Positions 1 to 8,791 of a DNA stretch of 64,000 bases are shown here, piece after piece. Under the pieces are notes generated by a model, which saw nothing but the letters and a program-made list of their open reading frames with translations, was not told where the DNA came from and searched no databases. Every line of letters begins with the position of its first letter. Within the stretch, counting starts at the first letter, position 1. The stretch lies in contig CAWCRU010000025.1 of assembly GCA_963798075.1 (NCBI GenBank), positions 11,338 through 75,337 of the forward strand, given 5' to 3'. The stretch comes from DATAOG01 sp963798075 (lineage in GTDB: Bacteria; Pseudomonadota; Alphaproteobacteria; Geminicoccales; Geminicoccaceae). The position numbers and the translations under genes are program-made.

Positions 1-336
1 CGGACAGAGGACCGGCCGGGCTTCATCCTGAATGCTCTCCTGGTGCCCTTCAACAATGACGCGATACGCGCGCTCGAAGCCGGCGTCGCGGCCGCCGCCG
101 ACATCGACAAGGCGGTCAAGGTCGGGCTCGGCTACAAGATGGGTCCCTTGGAGCTCGTCGACCTGATCGGGCTCGACACCCAGCTCCGCCTCTGCGAGGC
201 CTTCTACCCGATCACCCTCGATCCGCGCGCCGCAGCGCCGCCCCTGCTCCGACGCATGGTCGCGGCCGGCCATCTCGGGCGCAAGGCGGGCCGCGGCTTT
301 TTCCGCTACGAGGGCGACGCGATGTTCGGAGGCTAG
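1..336 (+). CDS. 3-hydroxyacyl-CoA dehydrogenase, C-terminal part (5' end outside window)
   Basis: This is the C-terminal ~111 residues of an NAD-dependent 3-hydroxyacyl-CoA dehydrogenase, which oxidises 3-hydroxyacyl-CoA to 3-ketoacyl-CoA in beta-oxidation-type pathways. The frame is open from base 1, so the catalytic Rossmann part lies upstream of the window. Visible family marks are the DRPGFI stretch at the domain junction and the helical C-terminal domain with GLGYKMGPLELVD and a closing KAGRGFFRY. The TAG stop is followed three bases later, in the same frame, by the ATG of the next CDS, which carries a second copy of this C-terminal fold. Together the two resemble one PaaH-type chain with two C-terminal domains split by a stop. 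Family assignment is secure; the substrate is not known. Confidence 0.9.
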   Translation, partial: RTEDRPGFILNALLVPFNNDAIRALEAGVAAAADIDKAVKVGLGYKMGPLELVDLIGLDTQLRLCEAFYPITLDPRAAAPPLLRRMVAAGHLGRKAGRGFFRYEGDAMFGG

Positions 337-339
337 GGG

Positions 340-972
340 ATGCCCTATCGGGTCGTACGGCAGGGGGAAAGCCGGTCCTTTCCCACGGATGACCCGTTCC
401 TTGCGGGAGCGAGCGCTGACGGCGACATCGTCCTTTACCTCGGCGTTGCCCACGCCGCCGACGGTTCGAAGAAAGCGATTCTGGTCGAGCTCCGCAGCGA
501 GTGCCTGGGCGCGCATACCGGCGAGGGCTATGGCGGCGAGGGCTCGAACGTGCTGGGCTTCGCCCGCTACCGCAACGGCGACGATCCGCCGTCCAAGCTG
601 ATCGAGCTCGTGGTCCAGCCCAAGAGCGCTCCGAGCGCCATCGAGGCCGCGCGCGCCGTTTTCGAGAGCGCCGGCCTCGGGGTCGTGATCGCCGCCGACC
701 AGGCCGGCCGGATCCTCGATCGGCTGCTGCGCCCGGTCTACAACACGGCACTCCGCCTGCTCGACGAGGGCCTCGCGAGCGCGGACGCGATCGACATGAC
801 CTGCCGGCTCGGCCTCGGCTATCCGGACGGCCCGATCGAGCGGGTCCTGCGCGGCGGTCTCGCTCACCATCACGACGTCAGCAAGGCGCTTTTCGAGGTC
901 TACGGCACGCAGGGCTTTGCGCCCGCGCGCCGGGCCGTGGTCGCCAAGCAGCGCGCGGAGCGCGGCCGGTGA
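340..972 (+). CDS. 3-hydroxyacyl-CoA dehydrogenase C-terminal-domain protein
   Basis: A 210-residue protein. Roughly residues 1-110 look like a degenerate alpha/beta (Rossmann-like) half, and residues 120-200 are a 3-hydroxyacyl-CoA dehydrogenase C-terminal domain (RPVYNTALRLLDEG, RLGLGYPDGPIE). No glycine-rich NAD-binding loop is visible, so on its own it is unlikely to be a complete dehydrogenase. It is in the same frame as the preceding CDS, from which it is separated only by TAG GGG. A GGAGG eight bases before the ATG could support independent initiation. Two-domain homologues of the PaaH type carry both halves in one chain, so this may be the second half of a split enzyme. Its GTGA end overlaps the start of the CoA-transferase gene, indicating translational coupling. 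Confidence 0.8.
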   Translation: MPYRVVRQGESRSFPTDDPFLAGASADGDIVLYLGVAHAADGSKKAILVELRSECLGAHTGEGYGGEGSNVLGFARYRNGDDPPSKLIELVVQPKSAPSAIEAARAVFESAGLGVVIAADQAGRILDRLLRPVYNTALRLLDEGLASADAIDMTCRLGLGYPDGPIERVLRGGLAHHHDVSKALFEVYGTQGFAPARRAVVAKQRAERGR

Positions 973-2084
973 GCCAGCCGCTCGCCGGCGTCACCGTCCT
1001 CGACTTCTCGACGCTCCTGCCGGGGCCGTTCGCCGGTCTGATCCTGGCCGAGGCCGGTGCGCTCGTGATCAAGATCGAGCGCCCGGGTCAGGGCGACGAG
1101 ATGCGTGCCTACGAGCCCAGGCTCGGCGAGGCGAGCGTCAACTTCGCGCTCCTCAACCGCGGCAAGCGCTCGATTGCGCTCGACCTCAAGGCGGCGGGCG
1201 CCTGCGATCGCCTCCTGCCGCTGATCCGCAAGGCGGACGTTCTGATCGAGCAGTTCCGGCCCGGGGTCATGGACCGCCTGGGCCTCGGCTACGAGGCGTT
1301 GCGCTCGGAGAATCCAGGATTGATCTGGTGCTCGATCACCGGCTACGGGCAAAGCGGGCCGAAGGCCAGGGTCGCGGCGCACGACCTCAACTACATCGCC
1401 GAGACCGGGCTGCTCGGCCTCTCGGCCGGTGCCGCCGGCACGCCGGTGATCCCGCCCGCCCTGATCGCCGACATCGCGGGCGGCGCTTATCCCGCGGTGA
1501 TCAATATCCTGCTGGCCCTGCAGCAACGCGCCCGGACTGGCCATGGCTGCCGGCTCGACATCGCGATGACCGACCAGCTGTTTCCGCTGATGTACTGGGC
1601 GCTCGGCAACGCCCTCGCGACCGGCCGCTGGCCGCGCCCGGGCGGCGAACTCGTGACCGGCGGCTCGCCGCGCTACCGGATTTTCCGCACCTCCGACGAC
1701 CGCTTTCTCGCCGCGGCGCCGTTGGAGCAGCGCTTCTGGGAGCGTTTTTGCCACCTGATCGGCCTCGAGGCGCGCTTTCGCAACGATGCCCATGATCCGG
1801 CGGCAACGATCGCCCGCCTGGCCGAGATCATCCAAAGCCAGCCGGCGGCGCATTGGGAGGAGCGGTTTCGAGGCGAGGACGTCTGCTGCGCCATCGTGCG
1901 CACGCTCGAAGACGCGCTGGCCGACCCGCATTTTCGGGGCCGTGGCCTGTTCGATCACGAGCTGCAGGCGGACGGGCGCAGGGTGTCCGCGATGCCGGTG
2001 CCGGTCGCGCCGGAGTTCCGCAGCCCTGCGCCCGCCGGCTATCCGGCGCTCGGCGAAGCCAACGCGCTGCTCGACGAAATCTAG
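969..2084 (+). CDS. CaiB/BaiF family (class III) CoA-transferase
   Basis: A 371-residue family III CoA-transferase that moves CoA between acyl-CoA and a carboxylic acid through an aspartyl anhydride intermediate. The N-terminus PLAGVTVLDFS and the LGADV-like segment ending in KIERP are hallmarks of the family. Asp168 (in IADIAGG) matches the catalytic aspartate of formyl-CoA transferases. The GTG at 969 was chosen because it overlaps the previous stop (GTGA) and gives exactly the family N-terminus; the open frame extends upstream but only as a shadow of the previous gene. The sequence also resembles alpha-methylacyl-CoA racemase, a close relative in the same fold. Its place between a hydroxyacyl-CoA dehydrogenase and a ThDP enzyme suggests degradation of an organic acid activated as a CoA ester (inference). 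Confidence 0.9.
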   Translation: MSQPLAGVTVLDFSTLLPGPFAGLILAEAGALVIKIERPGQGDEMRAYEPRLGEASVNFALLNRGKRSIALDLKAAGACDRLLPLIRKADVLIEQFRPGVMDRLGLGYEALRSENPGLIWCSITGYGQSGPKARVAAHDLNYIAETGLLGLSAGAAGTPVIPPALIADIAGGAYPAVINILLALQQRARTGHGCRLDIAMTDQLFPLMYWALGNALATGRWPRPGGELVTGGSPRYRIFRTSDDRFLAAAPLEQRFWERFCHLIGLEARFRNDAHDPAATIARLAEIIQSQPAAHWEERFRGEDVCCAIVRTLEDALADPHFRGRGLFDHELQADGRRVSAMPVPVAPEFRSPAPAGYPALGEANALLDEI

Positions 2085-2091
2085 GAAAAAA

Positions 2092-3087
2092 ATGCGCGCG
2101 ATCGTGGTCAGAAAGTTCGGGCCGCCCGCAGCCATGACGATCGAGGACTGGCCGACGCCAGCGCCAGGGCCGGGTCAGATCCGGGTCGACGTCCGCGCGA
2201 TCGACGTCAACTACCCGGATCTTCTGGTGATCGGTGGCACGTACCAGACGCTGCCGCCGCTGCCGTTCGTGCCGGGCAAGGCCGCAGCCGGGGTGGTTTC
2301 CGCGGTCGGGGAGGGCGTCGGTCACTGCCGCCCCGGCGAGCGGGTGCTGGTCCAGGTCGAGCACGGCGCCTATGCCGAGCAGATCCTGGCGGCGGCCGAG
2401 CACGCCTACGTCATGCCGGCGGCCATGGGCTTCACCGAGGCCGCCGCAATGGGCCTCGCCTACCAGAGCGCGCACTTCGCGCTCATCGACCGCGGCGAAT
2501 TCCGGCCGGGCGAGAGCGTGCTCGTGACCGGAGCTGCCGGTGCGGTCGGCCTCGCCGCGGTCCAACTGGTCAAAGCCCAGGGCGGCATTGCGCTGGCCGG
2601 CACCCGCCGCCCGGCGCAGGCGGAGGCGATCCGGGCCGCGGGTGCCGATGCGATCATCGATCTCGGCGTCCCTGATCTTCGCGATGCGCTGCGCACCCAG
2701 GTCCACGCCGCGACCGGCGGGCAGGGCGTCGACATCGTGCTCGATCCGGTCGGCGGCAACGTCTTCGAGGCGAGCCTCAGGGCACTCGCCTGGCGCGGCC
2801 GGATCGTCGTGATCGGTTTTGCCGCCGGCCGAATTCCCGAGCTTCGGGCGAACTACCTGCTGGTCAAGAACATCAGTGCGAGCGGTCTCCAGTGGAGCGA
2901 CTATCGCGACCGCGATCCAGCCTGGGTGCGCCGCGTCCAGGACGAGCTGTTCGACCTCTACCAGGCCGGCAAGCTCCGCCCGCAGATCGCGCGGACCTTC
3001 CCGATGGCCGACTTCGGGCCGGCCCTGGAACTCGTGGCGGGCGGTCGATCGCCAGGCAAGCTGGTCCTGACCACCGCGGTCGGTTGA
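2092..3087 (+). CDS. NADPH:quinone oxidoreductase / zinc-binding-type alcohol dehydrogenase family protein
   Basis: A 331-residue medium-chain dehydrogenase/reductase of the quinone oxidoreductase (QOR) branch. It has an N-terminal GroES-like domain (residues ~1-125, with the PGKAAAGVV segment) and a Rossmann domain with the nucleotide loop LVTGAAGAVG at about residue 145. The cysteine and histidine ligands of zinc alcohol dehydrogenases are not apparent, which fits the zinc-free QOR/enoyl-reductase-like subfamily. It starts eight bases after the CoA-transferase stop and is probably in the same operon. In that setting it may reduce an enoyl-CoA or a quinone-like intermediate, but the substrate cannot be read from sequence. 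Confidence 0.88.
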   Translation: MRAIVVRKFGPPAAMTIEDWPTPAPGPGQIRVDVRAIDVNYPDLLVIGGTYQTLPPLPFVPGKAAAGVVSAVGEGVGHCRPGERVLVQVEHGAYAEQILAAAEHAYVMPAAMGFTEAAAMGLAYQSAHFALIDRGEFRPGESVLVTGAAGAVGLAAVQLVKAQGGIALAGTRRPAQAEAIRAAGADAIIDLGVPDLRDALRTQVHAATGGQGVDIVLDPVGGNVFEASLRALAWRGRIVVIGFAAGRIPELRANYLLVKNISASGLQWSDYRDRDPAWVRRVQDELFDLYQAGKLRPQIARTFPMADFGPALELVAGGRSPGKLVLTTAVG

Positions 3088-3141
3088 CAGCCGGGAGGCC
3101 GGGCCTAGGCTGCCGGTGGTTCAAAGGGGCGGGCAGGCGCG

Positions 3142-4932
3142 ATGGCGGACGCGAAGGGTGCCGAGCTGATCACCGAGTTCCTGATCCGGGAACGCATCCC
3201 CTACGTCTTCGGCATCTGCGGCCATGGCAACGTCGGCCTGCTGGACGCCCTCTACGACGCCCGCGACCGGATCCGCCTGGTTTCGCCACGCCACGAGCAG
3301 GTCGCCGGCCACATGGCGGACGCGTTCTTTCGCGTCCGCCACCAGCCGGCCGCGACGCTCACCTCCTGCGGCCCCGGCTCCTGCAACCTCGTGATGGCGC
3401 TGGCGGTGGCGCTTTCCGACTCCTCGGCGCTGCTCGCAATCACGGCCAACGTCCCGACCCAGCAGTTCAACCGCGGCGCATTCCAGGAGCTGAACCGGCA
3501 CTATCAGGCGGACTTCCCGAACGTGCTCCGGCCCGTGGTCAAGCGCAGCTTCCAGCCGACCCGGGTCGAGATGCTGCCCCTGTTCCTGCGCCAGGCGACC
3601 ACGACGATGCTCGCCGGGCGGCCCGGGCCGGTCCAGCTCGACGTGCCCTTCAACCTGTTCCAGGAGACCGCCGAGGTGGCACTCGAGCCGCCCTCGCCCC
3701 GCTATCTGGCACAGCGTAGCGGCGCCTCCCCGGACGACATCGAGCGCGCGCTCGAACTGATCGCCGCCGCCCGGCGGCCGGTGCTCTTCATCGGCCACGG
3801 CGTCACCCTCTCGCAGGCCGGCCCGGAGCTCACAGCGCTCGCCGAGCGCCTGCAGATCCCGGTGATCAGCTCACCGAACGGCATGGGCTGCCTCGACATG
3901 GCGCATCCGCTCTCGCTGGGCTTCATCGGCCGCAACGGCGCCTACCCCGCGAACCAGGCCGGCCGCCACGCCGATCTCGTGCTGACCTTGGGCGCCCGCT
4001 TCGACGACCGCTCGTCCTCGTCCTGGCTCCCCGGCTATTCCTGGAATTTTCCAACTTCCAAACTCATCCAGGTCGACGTGGACCACGCCGAGCTCGGCCG
4101 CAACTATCCGCCCACACTTCCCATCCTGGCCGATGCCCGCACCTTCCTCCGCCAGCTGCTGGCCGGGATCGAGCGCCGAGGCATGACCCCGGAGCGCGCC
4201 GAATGGCAGGCCGAGATCACCGCCTGGCGGCAGGCCTGGGACGCGCACGTCGCGCCCAACTTCGAGCTCCACACGTCGCCCTTGCGGCCGGAGCGGATCG
4301 TCGCCGACTGCCGCCGCGTGCTCCCGGACGATGCGATCATCTCGCTCGATTCGGGCGTCCATCACAACTGGTTCATGCAGTTCTGGCAGGCGCGCCGGCC
4401 GCAGACGATGCTCAACACCTGGGGCTTTTCCGGGATGGGCTTCGGACCCGCGGGCATCCTCGGCGCCAAGCTCGCGGCCCCCGATCGCCCCTGCGTTGCG
4501 ATCTGCGGCGACGGCGGCTTTGCGATGGTGCCGCATGTGCTCTGCACCGCGGTCGAGTACGACATCCCGGCGGTCTGGGTCGTCTGGAACAACTTCTCGT
4601 GGGCCGCGATCCGGGACATCCAGTACGGCCTGTTCGACGGCCGCGAGATCGGCACCGGCTTCTATGCCGGCGCCAACCGCGAGCCCTACAACCCGGATTT
4701 CGCCGCCTGGGCGCGCGCGGCCGGCGTCGATGCGACGACCATCACCCGTTCCGAGGATTTCGCGGGCGCGCTCGAGCATGCGATCCGCTCCGAGCGGCCG
4801 TATCTTTTGGATGTCCACGTCGATGCCGAGGTCCGCCCGCCCGCGACCGGCACCTGGGCGCTGCCGCCGATCCCGCACAAGGAGCCGGTGTTCGGCAAGC
4901 CCTACCTGCCCGAGCCCGCGCAGGGCGACTGA
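3142..4932 (+). CDS. Thiamine-diphosphate-dependent enzyme, acetolactate synthase-like
   Basis: A 596-residue cytoplasmic ThDP enzyme of the acetolactate synthase/2-hydroxyacyl-CoA lyase superfamily, with the usual three domains: pyrimidine-binding N-terminal, central, and diphosphate-binding C-terminal. The ThDP-activating glutamate is Glu52 (RHEQVAGHMAD). The diphosphate/Mg motif begins at GDG (456-458) and ends at Asn483-Asn484, the correct spacing. The gene follows the oxidoreductase by 54 bases and precedes a cupin gene by 9, all on the same strand. It is not confidently biosynthetic IlvB, because no regulatory IlvN-type subunit is present. Next to a class III CoA-transferase, a 2-hydroxyacyl-CoA lyase, oxalyl-CoA decarboxylase-like or other C-C lyase role is possible. 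Confidence 0.88.
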   Translation: MADAKGAELITEFLIRERIPYVFGICGHGNVGLLDALYDARDRIRLVSPRHEQVAGHMADAFFRVRHQPAATLTSCGPGSCNLVMALAVALSDSSALLAITANVPTQQFNRGAFQELNRHYQADFPNVLRPVVKRSFQPTRVEMLPLFLRQATTTMLAGRPGPVQLDVPFNLFQETAEVALEPPSPRYLAQRSGASPDDIERALELIAAARRPVLFIGHGVTLSQAGPELTALAERLQIPVISSPNGMGCLDMAHPLSLGFIGRNGAYPANQAGRHADLVLTLGARFDDRSSSSWLPGYSWNFPTSKLIQVDVDHAELGRNYPPTLPILADARTFLRQLLAGIERRGMTPERAEWQAEITAWRQAWDAHVAPNFELHTSPLRPERIVADCRRVLPDDAIISLDSGVHHNWFMQFWQARRPQTMLNTWGFSGMGFGPAGILGAKLAAPDRPCVAICGDGGFAMVPHVLCTAVEYDIPAVWVVWNNFSWAAIRDIQYGLFDGREIGTGFYAGANREPYNPDFAAWARAAGVDATTITRSEDFAGALEHAIRSERPYLLDVHVDAEVRPPATGTWALPPIPHKEPVFGKPYLPEPAQGD

Positions 4933-4941
4933 GGAGCCGTC

Positions 4942-5310
4942 ATGGCCGACGAACCGCGCGCGCTGATCCGCAACATCGCCGAGGTCCCCTGGCAAGAGCC
5001 GCCCGCGCACCACGGCGGCGCGCTCTCGAAGATGCTCGTGCGCCCCGAGACCACGGGCTCGAGGCGGATCGACCACCGGATCTCCTGCTACCAACCCATG
5101 GCCTACGTCGCGCCGCACGCCCACAAAATCCAGGAGCAGGTCTACCACGTGCTCGACGGCGAGGGCCTGATGGAGATCGCGGGCGAACGCCGCGTGGTCC
5201 GCCGCCACGACGTCATCTTCCTGCCGCCCGGCGTCGAACACGCGATCTCCAACACCGGCCTCGTCGACCTCGTCTTCCTGGTCATCACCTCACCACCCGA
5301 CGACGAGTGA
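4942..5310 (+). CDS. Cupin domain protein
   Basis: A 122-residue single-domain cupin. The first cupin motif is visible as PHAHKIQEQVYHVLDGEG, with two histidines and a glutamine/glutamate region suited to metal binding. The second is LPPGVEHAISN, giving the third histidine. Small cupins of this type act as sugar/acid isomerases, dioxygenase-like enzymes or ligand sensors. It is the last gene of the presumed catabolic operon (nine bases after the ThDP enzyme). Directly downstream the sequence changes into the accessory island. The specific role is unknown. Confidence 0.85.
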   Translation: MADEPRALIRNIAEVPWQEPPAHHGGALSKMLVRPETTGSRRIDHRISCYQPMAYVAPHAHKIQEQVYHVLDGEGLMEIAGERRVVRRHDVIFLPPGVEHAISNTGLVDLVFLVITSPPDDE

Positions 5311-5373
5311 GCGTGTCAACGGACCCACGGGCGCCGGTTGCTCTCGCGCGGCGCGACACGTAAATTCCCCACC

Positions 5374-5870
5374 ATGACCAAGGTTCTGGAGCGGGACCTG
5401 TACGAGGCCGACTTCTTCGCCTGGACGCAGCACCAGTCGAAGGAGCTGCGCCGGTTCGCGCGCACCCGCCCGAACCTGCCGCTCGACCTTCCGCACCTTG
5501 CCGAGGAGATCGCCGACTTGGGCAAGGAGCAACGCAACGCGCTGCGCAGCTGGACCGTCCGCATCTCGAGCACCTGCTCCTGCTCGAGCACTCGCCGGCC
5601 GAAGCCCCGCGCCGCGGCTGGATCGACGAGATCGCCAACTTCCGCCGCGAGATCGACCTGCGCCTGAGCCCCACCCTGCGCCGCGACCTGAGCCGCCAGC
5701 TGCCCCGCCTCTACGACTACGCCCGCCGCCATCTGCAGAGCCGGCTGGAGCCCTACGGCGAGGCCGAGATCGCGCGCCACCTGCCCGAACGCTGCCCCTA
5801 CACCCTCGACCAGGTCCTCGGCGACTTCTGGCCATCCCGGCGCAACGGGGCCTCGACGTCAGCCGGATGA
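5374..5870 (+). pseudogene. DUF29 family protein, frameshifted
   Basis: A DUF29 gene of about 165 codons, disrupted by one missing base. From ATG 5374 the frame reads a typical DUF29 start (YEADFFAWTQHQSKELRR, then DLPHLAEEIADLGKEQRNAL). After position ~5565 the family sequence continues one frame over (LEHLLLLEHSP, then RRGWIDEIANFRREI, ending LPERCPYTLDQVLGDFWP) to the TGA at 5868. Restoring one C in the ATCTCGAG stretch rejoins both parts. DUF29 proteins are common, often multicopy, in cyanobacteria and proteobacteria and have no settled function. Its 3' end runs straight into a HigA remnant, so it may be a relic in the island, or the break may be a sequencing indel. Confidence 0.75.
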
Positions 5871-6050
5871 CCCTGCACCGGCTCTGGCGCGGCGAGCAGG
5901 CGGTCACCCCCGAGATGGCGCTCCGGCTGGGCAAGCTCTGCGACAACGGCCCGAATTCTGGCTGCGCATGTAGATGCTGCGCGCCCTCTGCCGCCTGGAG
6001 CGCCCGCTCGCCGCCGAGCTCGCCCGCATCCCGACCACCGTGGCGCGCAA
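5829..6050 (+). pseudogene. HigA-type antitoxin remnant (XRE HTH)
   Basis: This short stretch encodes pieces of a HigA/VapI-like addiction-module antitoxin in two frames. The helix-turn-helix part reads DVSRMTLHRLWRGEQAVTPE and then MALRLGKLC. One missing base near 5952 breaks the frame just before the hallmark GPEFWLRM. The codon after that is TAG (5971-5973) where homologues have a Gln codon, consistent with CAG to TAG. The same frame then continues with a HigA-like tail (RLERPLAAELARIPTTVA). The N-terminal ~20 residues are replaced by the end of the DUF29 frame, and no HigB toxin gene is adjacent. It therefore looks like a genuine relic rather than a functional gene. Identification is from motif recall, not a database search. 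Confidence 0.55.
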
Positions 6051-6060
6051 CGTACCCAGA

Positions 6061-8641
6061 TTACCCCAATCGCTCCCGCAATTTGACGCAATGTGGATTC
6101 TCCGGGTCTAACTTCAAACCCTCTTGCGTATGGTTCCATGCTCTTTCCACGTCGCCCAATTGAAGGCAAAGCCACGCTACTCTTGAGCGATCAGTTGCAT
6201 TTCCTTCATCTATACGCCCCTCCATCACGCTCGCGATCTCGTCAGCGAGCATCATCTTTTCGTCCTTTTCAAGAACGTCTCGCGCCGCGGCAACAACGCC
6301 ATTAAACCGACTTGCCCACGCGCTGATTACGTGGAACTCGACGTCCGCTTTTTTACAGAGTTCAACAAGTGCGTGAATCTCTCCTATAATGTCTCCCGAA
6401 CTGCGACAGTAATCCGCTAGCATCCTCCACGGCTCGGGCCCCGCTGCGTCACCCGACTGCTCGAGGTACTGCCGCACCGCGGCTTTCGCATGATCCAATT
6501 CCCCGCCATCGTCCATTTCACTCCAGAGTTTCGCAATGTCCAGCCATGTCACTGCATGTCGACGAGCGAGCAGCTCCAACATCCCAATATACTCCCCTCG
6601 ATCCTCGGGTCGCTTCTCGATCTCCCTAGCTACATACGCCGTAAACCGTCTTACATGCAATTCGATACCCCGTTTTATCGACGCAGCCTGCGTTGCGCCG
6701 AACTCGTGAAGCAGCTTCGTATCGACCTCAACGGCGGCCCGATACGGGCTGGCCAACAGTTTTTTCCTCCCAAACAACGTAGCTACAAGCGGCACCTGCA
6801 GAAATTCCTGTCCATCCGCCTCGGACACCTCCACGTCGACAAACGAACTCTTCTGCAATGTTTCCAGGGCATCGTCAACGTTGACAAAGTCGTGCCGCAG
6901 CCGTAACATCACCGCCTGCAACGCAATTCGTGGAACCGCGGAGTTCCAATTCGACAAGGTGAGAAAAAGCCTCTGCGCCGACGGCGGTAAGCTATTATAC
7001 GTCCTCTCAAACAAAGCGATCAAGATCTCTTCCTTGCCAGCCATAACCCGCTGTACTGGTGCTATTGCACGTGCCCTTGCGACCTCACCGAGCAACACTT
7101 TGATGACATACGGATGCCCACCCGCCTCTTCAAGAAGTCGTTGACGGTACTCGCGCGAAATCAATTCCCGAATTCCAAGTCTGCCCGATGTCGCGTCTAT
7201 GAGCAGATTACATTGATCCTCATTCATTCCACGCACTTCGATAGGGTAATCTCCTCGAAACTCGCGGTATCGAGTCGTGATGAGTGCTTTGTTCGGAGGT
7301 CGAATGTGGGTGTCTATCCAAGTATATACTTCCACGGAACTCGTGACCGTCTCGAAGTTGTCGAAGCCAAACAGCACGCGACCTAACTCGCTGCCCGACA
7401 ATTCGCGGGCGAGAAAGTTGACAGGATCCTCCGGGGTCGTGGAGGATATGAGAGAAGCATATTGTGTCGCAAGGTCGATGACGTCGACGGCACGCGGTCG
7501 AACTTGTTTGGGTCCGTTTGGGCTGAGTTCGATATCGCGCGCACTGAACCAAATGATTAAATCATAGCGATTGTCGGAGGAGAGATCATGTAGAACCTTG
7601 AGGGCGAGGCTCGTCTTGCCGATACCGCCGCGGCCGATTAGCGTCACGATTTCATGACGTTGATCGAGAAGCAAAGAGTGAAGTTCATCCTCGAGCTCGT
7701 CGCGCCGAATGAAGTCTGACGGGACGCGCGGAAGGTTCGTGAAACAGCGACCGAGAACGTCAAGCTCCGCGCGCCTCCTGTCTCGCTTTCCGGTAGGCTA
7801 CCTGGGGGTGGGAGATAAGGAGTCGAGTCTCGAGCGACGGTGGCGCCGGTTATGTATGAGAGCCATTCATGACGCTTATCTGTAAAATGGCCATTGGGGA
7901 GGAAAAAGTCAGATAAGTCGGGGTCGGAGAGCGCGAGCTCCACGGGGTGGATTTGCTGAAAGGAAATGTATACGCCGTTAGCAAAAGTTTCTGATGTCAA
8001 TTGTTTGAGGTAGTCGAAACGTTGTGACGCGGCGCTCAGACGTGTGACGCGGTACTTACCAGAGAGATTATGATGTAAATAAGCCCATTCGCGTTCAAAG
8101 AGGGAAAAATTCTCGGAGAACAGCCGTAGAGCTTGAGTTAATGGATCGCACAATTGTCGCAAGAGCCGATGGTTGGGGGCGCCGTGGCCGCGGGTTTTGT
8201 TGCGCAGCTGCGCAAAGAGATGGAGAGTGCGTGTAAGTGAAACCGTGGTCGGAAGGGGTTCAATGCCAATCTGTACCTGGCGGCAACATTCGTGCATCAG
8301 CGCGGTGGAGTCATATTGCCAGGTGGAACGACCGGATTTCTGAGTCAGTTCTCTTTGCTCTTGGCGGGCACTGTCATCGAGAAATTGGGCCGCGGGTCCG
8401 TGTAGGATTTTGTCAAGGATCTGTGCCCAATCGCCGATCCCGTCTGCTCGAAGGAGGGCGTGGATATGGCTGTATCGGTGCCTGTCTTTGTCGTCTCTGA
8501 TAGCTGCGACCATGCCCGCGGCGACGAGTTTTGCTAGCATCTCTCCCATGTAGAGAAGGGATGTGACGTAAGCGTAGTCGGACTCTGCTTGTCCTGTTCG
8601 GCACGGGCCCACATGCGTTCCAGCGGTAGGAACCCAGGCAT
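6061..8641 (-). pseudogene. STAND (NB-ARC-like) P-loop NTPase with RNKTRGHG N-terminal domain, two frameshifts
   Basis: One ~860-codon gene in three frame segments. Translation should begin at ATG 8641 (GGGAG ten bases upstream). One missing base near 8585 shifts into the frame reading SDYAYVTSLLYMGEMLAKL. A second, near 7768 (GGG to GG), shifts into the frame running to the stop at 6061. The N-terminal ~280 residues form an uncharacterised domain with RNKTRGHG at about 8181-8204, resembling the R-x5-H pattern of HEPN domains. Next come LPESETGGA, then ELDVLGRCFTNLP, and the NTPase with Walker A GRGGIGKTS (about 7612-7638), IIWFSARD and a Walker B-like VLFGFDNFE. The last ~250 residues are helical and repeat-like (TPR-like). 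G+C is visibly lower than in the flanks. STAND NTPases often act as ligand-triggered switches, many in antiphage defence; that role here is inferred. Confidence 0.7.
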
Positions 8642-8770
8642 CGGATGTGTCTCCCGGGAGGCTGATGGGTTAGCGGATATCGCACGTTTGGTACCAGTCG
8701 TGCAACCGTAGGATAGGAAAGTCAGCGACCGGTTAGGCTATCGTAGTGTGGTGGCGGGCGGCGAAGCGCT

Positions 8771-8789
8771 GCGTTCAAGCATTTTGGCG
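8771..8789. repeat. Left flanking direct repeat of the 19-bp array
   Basis: The 19-mer GCGTTCAAGCATTTTGGCG occurs here and again, identical and in the same orientation, at 8943-8961. The two copies bracket the tandem array exactly on the right and with a 2-base gap on the left. The arrangement suggests that a larger unit (this 19-mer plus one array unit) was the ancestral repeat and that the array expanded inside it. Confidence 0.9.
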
Positions 8790-8791
8790 GA

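Noticed and set aside
3142..4932. Biosynthetic acetolactate synthase large subunit IlvB
   Set aside because: No small regulatory subunit follows and the neighbours are CoA-ester catabolic genes; left as ThDP enzyme of unknown specificity.
7644..8612. Separate gene for the N-terminal part of the STAND protein
   Set aside because: The family-like sequence continues across the frame change near 7768, and the end of this frame is meaningless, so the pieces belong to one broken gene.
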